This document shows positions 6,879 to 10,348 of a stretch of 10,348 bases of DNA, in pieces (the stretch's first letter is position 1; every line of letters begins with the position of its first letter). The stretch is from Desulfobulbaceae bacterium. Its GTDB lineage: Bacteria; Desulfobacterota; Desulfobulbia; Desulfobulbales; Desulfurivibrionaceae. The stretch spans positions 1 to 10,348 of the forward strand of contig PWOG01000221.1 of NCBI GenBank assembly GCA_003557565.1. The letters are read 5' to 3'. The notes under the pieces are model-generated. The model was not told the DNA's origin. It did no database searches and worked only from the letters and a program-made list of their open reading frames with translations. Both the position numbers and the translations under genes were made by a program.

Positions 6879-6908
6879 GTGCTACGTGATGGTTTACGGT
6901 GGATCAAT

Positions 6909-6927
6909 CTCCGGGTCGGCCCCGGAG
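6909..6927 (+). promoter_or_regulatory. GC-rich stem-loop in the flavoprotein leader
   Basis: CTCCGGG (6909-6915) and CCCGGAG (6921-6927) form a perfect 7-bp stem with the 5-nt loop TCGGC. GGTG (6898-6901) and CACC (6929-6932) can extend it across a bulge. It ends about 50 nt before the start codon. It is followed by an AT-rich run but no T-tract, so it is not a standard terminator. A leader structure affecting mRNA stability is possible. No known riboswitch was recognised. Confidence 0.4.
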
Positions 6928-6978
6928 TCACCGATTAACTACTTTATTATCAAACAGTTAGTGGAGGGAGTCAGTAAT

Positions 6979-8367
6979 ATGGATATTAAGGAGCGGATGG
7001 CGATTCCTCGCCAGCAGCCCCGGGAACTGCCGGCGGCCGAGCGGATAAGCAACTTTGATGAAGTGGTTTTCGGGTTTGATGACGACACCGCCCGGCGGGA
7101 AGCCGAGCGCTGCCTGCAGTGCAAAAAGCCCAAGTGCCGCGAGGGTTGTCCCATCCACAACGATATCCCAGGCTTTATCCGTCTGATCCGGGAAGGCAAA
7201 ATCGAAGAGGCCTACTGGTTGGATCGGCAGACCAACACCCTGCCTGCGGTCTGCTCCCGGGTCTGTCCCCACGAGTTTCAGTGCGAGGGCTACTGCATTC
7301 GGGGCAAAAAGGGAGATTCCGTGGCCATCGGCATGCTGGAGCGCTACATCGTGGACTGGATGGTGAGTCACGGCAAAAACATACTTCAGAGCTGTGCTCT
7401 TCCCAACAAGCACAAGGTCGCCATTGTCGGTTCCGGCCCGGCGGGGATGTCGGTGGCCTATTACCTGGCCAAGGAGGGCTACGCCTGTACCATCTTTGAA
7501 AGCCTGCCCGTAACCGGCGGCATGCTCACCGTGGGGATCCCGCCTTATCGGCTGCCTCGTTCCATCATCGCCGCCGAGTTCGAGGCCCTGCGCAACTGCG
7601 GAGTGCAGGTGATCTCGGGAGTGACCATCGGCAAGGACAAGACCCTGACCGATCTCAAGGACGAAGGCTACGAGGCGGTATTTCTTGGTCCCGGCGCCCA
7701 TGTCAGCCGCAAGCTGGGGGCTGAGGGCGAGGATCTGGAAGGGGTGGTCCACGGGGTGGACTACCTGCGCCGGGTCAACCTCGGCGAGAACGTCGATCTG
7801 GGCCCCAACGTGGTGGTGGTGGGCGGCGGCAATGTCGCCATTGACTGCGCCCGCACCGCGCTTCGCTACGGCTCGCAAAACGTGTTCATCCTTTATCGGC
7901 GGGGCCGCGACGAGATGCCGGCCTCCAAGGCAGAGATTCATCATCTGGAGGAAGAAGGTGTCCGGATTGAAACCCTGGCCGCCCCGGTCCAGGTCCATGG
8001 TGAAAACGGCCGTCTCAAGCGCATCGAGTGCATCCGTATGCAGCTGGGTGAATGTGACGCCTCGGGGTGCTGTCGCCCGGAGCCGGTGGAGGGCAGCAAC
8101 TTCATGATCGAGGCCGATGCCGTGATTCCGGCCATCAGCCAGGATGTCGACGTCACCGCCGGCAGTGGGGTGGAACTGGCCCTGAGTCGCTGGGGTACCT
8201 TTGAGGTGGACGAAACCACCCTGCAGACCTCCGAGCCCTGGATTTTTGCCGCCGGCGACGCGGTTTTGGGTCCGCAGACCGTGGCCAAGGCGGTATTCCA
8301 GGCCAAGGAAGCCGCCGAATCCATCCATCGCCTCATCCAGGGCAAAGACCTCAAGGCCGACCGTTAA
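6979..8367 (+). CDS. gltA: GltD/SudA-family NAD(P)H-dependent Fe-S flavoprotein (annotated family: homotetrameric NADPH glutamate synthase)
   Basis: This 462-residue oxidoreductase carries electrons between NAD(P)H and a partner protein. The N-terminal Fe-S domain has cysteines C45, C48, C53 and C57 (CLQCKKPKCREGC) and C92, C96, C102 and C106 (CSRVCPHEFQCEGYC). The FAD-binding Rossmann fold starts VAIVGSGPAG (147-156). A second dinucleotide fold carries VVVVGGGNVAIDCA (278-291), and the C-terminal FAD contact is AAGDAVLGPQTVAKAV (424-439). Size and domains match the small subunit of glutamate synthase, SudA/NfnB and the protein often called GltA. No large glutamate synthase subunit or NfnA is in the window, so glutamate synthesis is only one option; ferredoxin:NADP or sulfide/polysulfide electron transfer is equally possible. 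The start ATG follows GGAGGGAG (6963-6970); an in-frame extension to 6850 would translate repeat copy 2. Its promoter is unclear. Confidence 0.9.
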   Translation: MDIKERMAIPRQQPRELPAAERISNFDEVVFGFDDDTARREAERCLQCKKPKCREGCPIHNDIPGFIRLIREGKIEEAYWLDRQTNTLPAVCSRVCPHEFQCEGYCIRGKKGDSVAIGMLERYIVDWMVSHGKNILQSCALPNKHKVAIVGSGPAGMSVAYYLAKEGYACTIFESLPVTGGMLTVGIPPYRLPRSIIAAEFEALRNCGVQVISGVTIGKDKTLTDLKDEGYEAVFLGPGAHVSRKLGAEGEDLEGVVHGVDYLRRVNLGENVDLGPNVVVVGGGNVAIDCARTALRYGSQNVFILYRRGRDEMPASKAEIHHLEEEGVRIETLAAPVQVHGENGRLKRIECIRMQLGECDASGCCRPEPVEGSNFMIEADAVIPAISQDVDVTAGSGVELALSRWGTFEVDETTLQTSEPWIFAAGDAVLGPQTVAKAVFQAKEAAESIHRLIQGKDLKADR

Positions 8368-8379
8368 AACGGTAAGACC

Positions 8380-8410
8380 AAGGGGCAAGCGGCGATTGGG
8401 CCAGCCCCTT
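8380..8410 (+). other. Hairpin after the flavoprotein gene
   Basis: AAGGGGC (8380-8386) pairs with GCCCCTT (8404-8410) across a 17-nt loop, beginning 13 nt after the stop codon. There is no T-run after it on either strand. It may work with the larger stem just downstream as a 3'-end structure for the + strand gene. Confidence 0.35.
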
Positions 8411-8418
8411 CGCTGTCT

Positions 8419-8473
8419 GGCCCGCTCCTGGCCGGCGCCCATGAATCTGCTGGTCGCCGGTCAGAGGCGGGCC
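8419..8473. terminator. Long hairpin between two convergent genes (possible bidirectional 3' end)
   Basis: The arms 8419-8437 and 8455-8473 pair over 19 positions with 16 Watson-Crick pairs, two G-U pairs and one mismatch, around a 17-nt loop. It lies in the 126-nt gap between the stop codons of the converging flavoprotein and amidase genes, so it could serve as the 3' end of both transcripts. No T-tract follows on either strand, so a stability or rho-assisted role is more likely than classic intrinsic termination. Confidence 0.5.
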
Positions 8474-8493
8474 CACCCCTGGTCCCTAGTTAG

Positions 8494-10191
8494 CTAACGG
8501 TTGAAACCCAGGTTTCGGGCATATTCCCAGACCCCGGAGGCGATCTCCCGGCTCAGTTGCGCCTGGTACTCCTCGTCGCTGAGCCGTCCTTCCTCGTCGG
8601 GGTGGCTCAAAAATCCCACTTCCACCAGTACCGCCGGCATTCTTGCCCCGATCAGCACTACAAACGGGGCGCGGCGCACACCACGATCGCTCACCTCGCC
8701 ACCATACACCCGTCGCAGGCCGGAAATGGTGCTTTTATGGACAAACTCCGCCAGCCGCTGGGATTCCTGCTGCCGGGAATTGCTGAGCAATTTCTGGACA
8801 ATCCCCTGCAGATCCCCGAAGCTCCGGGCCGAGGAGGCGTTTTCCCGGGCCGCCACCCGCATGGCTCGGTCATCGCTGGCCACCATGTCCAGGATGTAGG
8901 TCTCCACCCCGCGGGCCTGGCGGTTGGCGGCGGAGTTGGCGTGCACCGAGATAAAGAGATCGGCGTCCTTGCTGTTGGCGATGGCGGTACGTTCCTCCAG
9001 GGCCATATAGACATCGCGGTCGCGGGTCAAAATCACCTCGCAGCCCAGCCGACGACGCAGCTCTTCGGCCAGCAGCCGGGAAACCATTAAGGTGACGTCC
9101 TTTTCCTTGATCCCCGAGGGGCTGATGGCCCCAGGGTCCCGGCCGCCGTGGCCGGGATCGATGACAATGCGCCGGACCCCCATACCCAGCTGTTGCGCCA
9201 AAGAAAGTCCGGGGCCGGTGGTGGATCGGGTCATGATCGGTGCCGGCGCCGACAGGTCGGCCCGGGACGGGGCCGGTTGTCCCTTGAGATCGATGACCAC
9301 CCGGTATGGGTTGTCCAGATCGAAAATCTCGTAATCATCGATCCTGGTCTGGGTATCCAGGATCACTCGGACCTTGCCGGCGTCGGGTTGAATATGGCGG
9401 ACCCGGCTGAGCAGCCCATCTTTCACCTGGCGGATTTCGCTATCGATTTGGGGGCTGAGGCGGGCACCGTCCAGATCCAGATAAAGTCGCTGGGTGTTAT
9501 CATCGTCATCCCGCAGCCGACTGCGGTAGGTTACCGGTTTACCGGTCTCAATGACCACGCGGGTGTAGCTGTCGCTGGACCAGTGACGAACCGGCAATAT
9601 TGTAGCCAGCTCATCCCGGTCCTCCGACTGCGAGCCGGCGTCTTCCATTCCGTCGGCTTCCAGCCCGGAAGGGGAACTGTCGCCGGTGGATTCCCGCAGT
9701 TGTGCCAGCCATTTTCTGGCTCCGGGCGCCATGCCGCCATCGGGATAAAGCTCAATAATCCGGGCCAGGGTGCGGCGGGCCTGCTGCCGGTCCTCCAAAT
9801 CGTGGATAAAAATATTAGCGGCATAAAAAAGAGCATGATCGGCCATGGGGTGGCGGGGATAGGTGGCCTGCATCTTCTCCATGGCCGCCACCGCTTCTGC
9901 CAGATCACTGGAGGTGCCGCCACGCCGGTAGAGCTGGTGATAGAGGTTGCCCAGCAGGTAAAGGCTCTTGGGGCCCACCTGATGGCGGGGGTGACGTTGG
10001 TGAAGCTCCTCCAGGGCCCGGGCGGCCCGCATCCAGTTCCCACGCTCCCGTCCTTCGCCGGTTTCCACCAGTCGCTGGTAATAGCCGTGCAGCCGTTGAA
10101 ACTGCTCCTCGGGCCCGGCATCGGCCCGGGCGCCGGAAGCGGGCAGGAGCAGCAGAATCGCCAGCAGACCAAGCAACAGCCGGCCCCACAA
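8494..10191 (-). CDS. Exported N-acetylmuramoyl-L-alanine amidase with TPR-like, AMIN and Amidase_3 domains
   Basis: This 565-residue zinc hydrolase cuts the amide bond between MurNAc and L-Ala of the stem peptide in the periplasm. It has a signal peptide (1-24, ending ARADA). A helical TPR-like region spans about 26-166, and a low-complexity linker about 167-195. An AMIN-type beta domain (about 198-304) targets peptidoglycan or the septum in relatives. The Amidase_3 domain spans about 340-561. Zinc ligands are H348 (DPGHGG), E363 (KEKDV) and H417 (SVHAN), with catalytic E524 (VEVGF). Residues about 436-480 may be the regulatory helix that blocks the active site in AmiA/B/C-type enzymes. The start is TTG at 10191, chosen because it gives an intact signal peptide, with a weak GGGG upstream. 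The symbol is left open because AmiA and AmiC types cannot be told apart here. Confidence 0.93.
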   Translation of the reverse strand: MWGRLLLGLLAILLLLPASGARADAGPEEQFQRLHGYYQRLVETGEGRERGNWMRAARALEELHQRHPRHQVGPKSLYLLGNLYHQLYRRGGTSSDLAEAVAAMEKMQATYPRHPMADHALFYAANIFIHDLEDRQQARRTLARIIELYPDGGMAPGARKWLAQLRESTGDSSPSGLEADGMEDAGSQSEDRDELATILPVRHWSSDSYTRVVIETGKPVTYRSRLRDDDDNTQRLYLDLDGARLSPQIDSEIRQVKDGLLSRVRHIQPDAGKVRVILDTQTRIDDYEIFDLDNPYRVVIDLKGQPAPSRADLSAPAPIMTRSTTGPGLSLAQQLGMGVRRIVIDPGHGGRDPGAISPSGIKEKDVTLMVSRLLAEELRRRLGCEVILTRDRDVYMALEERTAIANSKDADLFISVHANSAANRQARGVETYILDMVASDDRAMRVAARENASSARSFGDLQGIVQKLLSNSRQQESQRLAEFVHKSTISGLRRVYGGEVSDRGVRRAPFVVLIGARMPAVLVEVGFLSHPDEEGRLSDEEYQAQLSREIASGVWEYARNLGFNR

Positions 10192-10213
10192 GTTAGACCC
10201 CGAACCACACCCC

Positions 10214-10234
10214 CAACGGTTGGCCCAACCGTTG
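10214..10234. promoter_or_regulatory. 21-bp palindrome upstream of the amidase gene
   Basis: CAACGGTTGG (10214-10223), one central C, then CCAACCGTTG (10225-10234) gives two perfect 10-bp arms. It sits 23 nt before the TTG start of the amidase and 15 nt from repeat copy 3. Such compact dyads are typical of repressor or activator operators. If transcribed, it could instead act as a leader hairpin. No T-run follows on either strand, and no convincing -35/-10 pair was found for the amidase, so its role is inferred from position only. Confidence 0.55.
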
Positions 10235-10248
10235 AAATATCGGGAGGC

Positions 10249-10348
10249 TAAGTGATCACGGGGGCAAAATGGTAAGCGGTCACAGGGTGCCGCAGGTTGT
10301 GGTGAGCGAGCCGGCGAAGCGTACCTCAGTACGTGAGCCGGCCCGATC
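10249..10348 (+). repeat. Intergenic repeat, copy 3 (plus orientation, cut by window end)
   Basis: It matches the reverse complement of 14-113 over 100 ungapped positions with 7 differences. Two half-sites begin at 10249 and 10273. The block TGCCGCAGGTTGTGGTGA follows, then a hairpin with outer stem CCGGC/GCCGG and inner stem CGTAC/GTACG with loop CTCA. The half-site end faces the amidase start 57 nt away, the same relation copy 1 has to the atp operon. The element reaches the last base of the window and very likely continues. No coding potential was seen. Confidence 0.85.

Noticed and set aside
6867..6882. Possible sigma54 promoter (TGGCAG ... TGCT) upstream of the flavoprotein gene
   Set aside because: The GG and GC elements are separated by 11 nt instead of the required 10, and the -12 box is poor (GTGC for TTGC). 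Sigma54 promoters tolerate spacing changes badly.
6850..6978. In-frame N-terminal extension of the flavoprotein gene
   Set aside because: The extra 43 residues would come from repeat copy 2 and the leader hairpin. ATG 6979 has a strong ribosome binding site and gives the standard family N-terminus.
9148..10251. Open frame of 367 codons on + opposite the amidase gene
   Set aside because: The minus strand encodes a complete signal peptide, AMIN domain and zinc amidase with all catalytic residues. The + frame is a composition shadow rich in G, P and Q.
1..10348. A new defence, toxin-antitoxin or mobile gene system
   Set aside because: All ten credible genes except the flavoprotein's precise role are conventional housekeeping proteins. 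No nuclease, transposase, toxin or phage protein is encoded, so the only unexplained element is the non-coding repeat family.

Overview
The window carries the F1/stator part of a bacterial F-type ATP synthase operon, a lone GltD/SudA-type flavoprotein gene, and a convergent cell-wall amidase gene. GC content is moderately high. The atp genes are ordered b', b, delta, alpha, gamma, beta, epsilon, with no genes for subunits a, c or AtpI. That split layout, a signal-peptide-like start on subunit b, and a homotetramer-type 'NADPH glutamate synthase' protein all suggest an anaerobic former-deltaproteobacterium, most likely of the Desulfobulbales/Desulfurivibrio type. This placement is an inference from gene content and protein style; no search was run.

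Layout. Positions 1-113 hold one copy (minus orientation) of an intergenic repeat. Positions 114-285 hold an AT-rich promoter and leader. Positions 286-6333 hold atpF', atpF, atpH, atpA, atpG, atpD and atpC, all on +. The first four genes are tightly packed or overlapping, and the last three are each preceded by an 87-90 nt gap. A strong intrinsic terminator follows at 6355-6395. Positions 6396-6978 (583 nt) have no gene; they hold stem-loops, a short sequence shared with the atp promoter region, and a second, diverged repeat copy. The flavoprotein gene (+) runs 6979-8367. It converges on the amidase gene (-, 8494-10191) across a 126-nt gap with two hairpins. Upstream of the amidase lie a near-perfect 21-bp palindrome and a third repeat copy (10249-10348) that reaches the window edge.

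Function. The seven atp products form the catalytic head (alpha, beta, gamma, delta, epsilon) and the heterodimeric b/b' stator of the proton- or sodium-translocating ATP synthase. Subunits a and c must be encoded elsewhere. The flavoprotein moves electrons between NAD(P)H and an Fe-S/flavin partner that is not in the window. The amidase is an exported zinc hydrolase that splits peptidoglycan during growth or division.

The proteins are conventional and I found no new enzymatic or defence system. The most notable structure is the repeat family. The two outer copies are 93 of 100 identical without gaps, lie in opposite orientation, and sit at the two ends of the window. The third copy is diverged but keeps a paired hairpin through different bases. 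I could not match this family to a named one from sequence alone.
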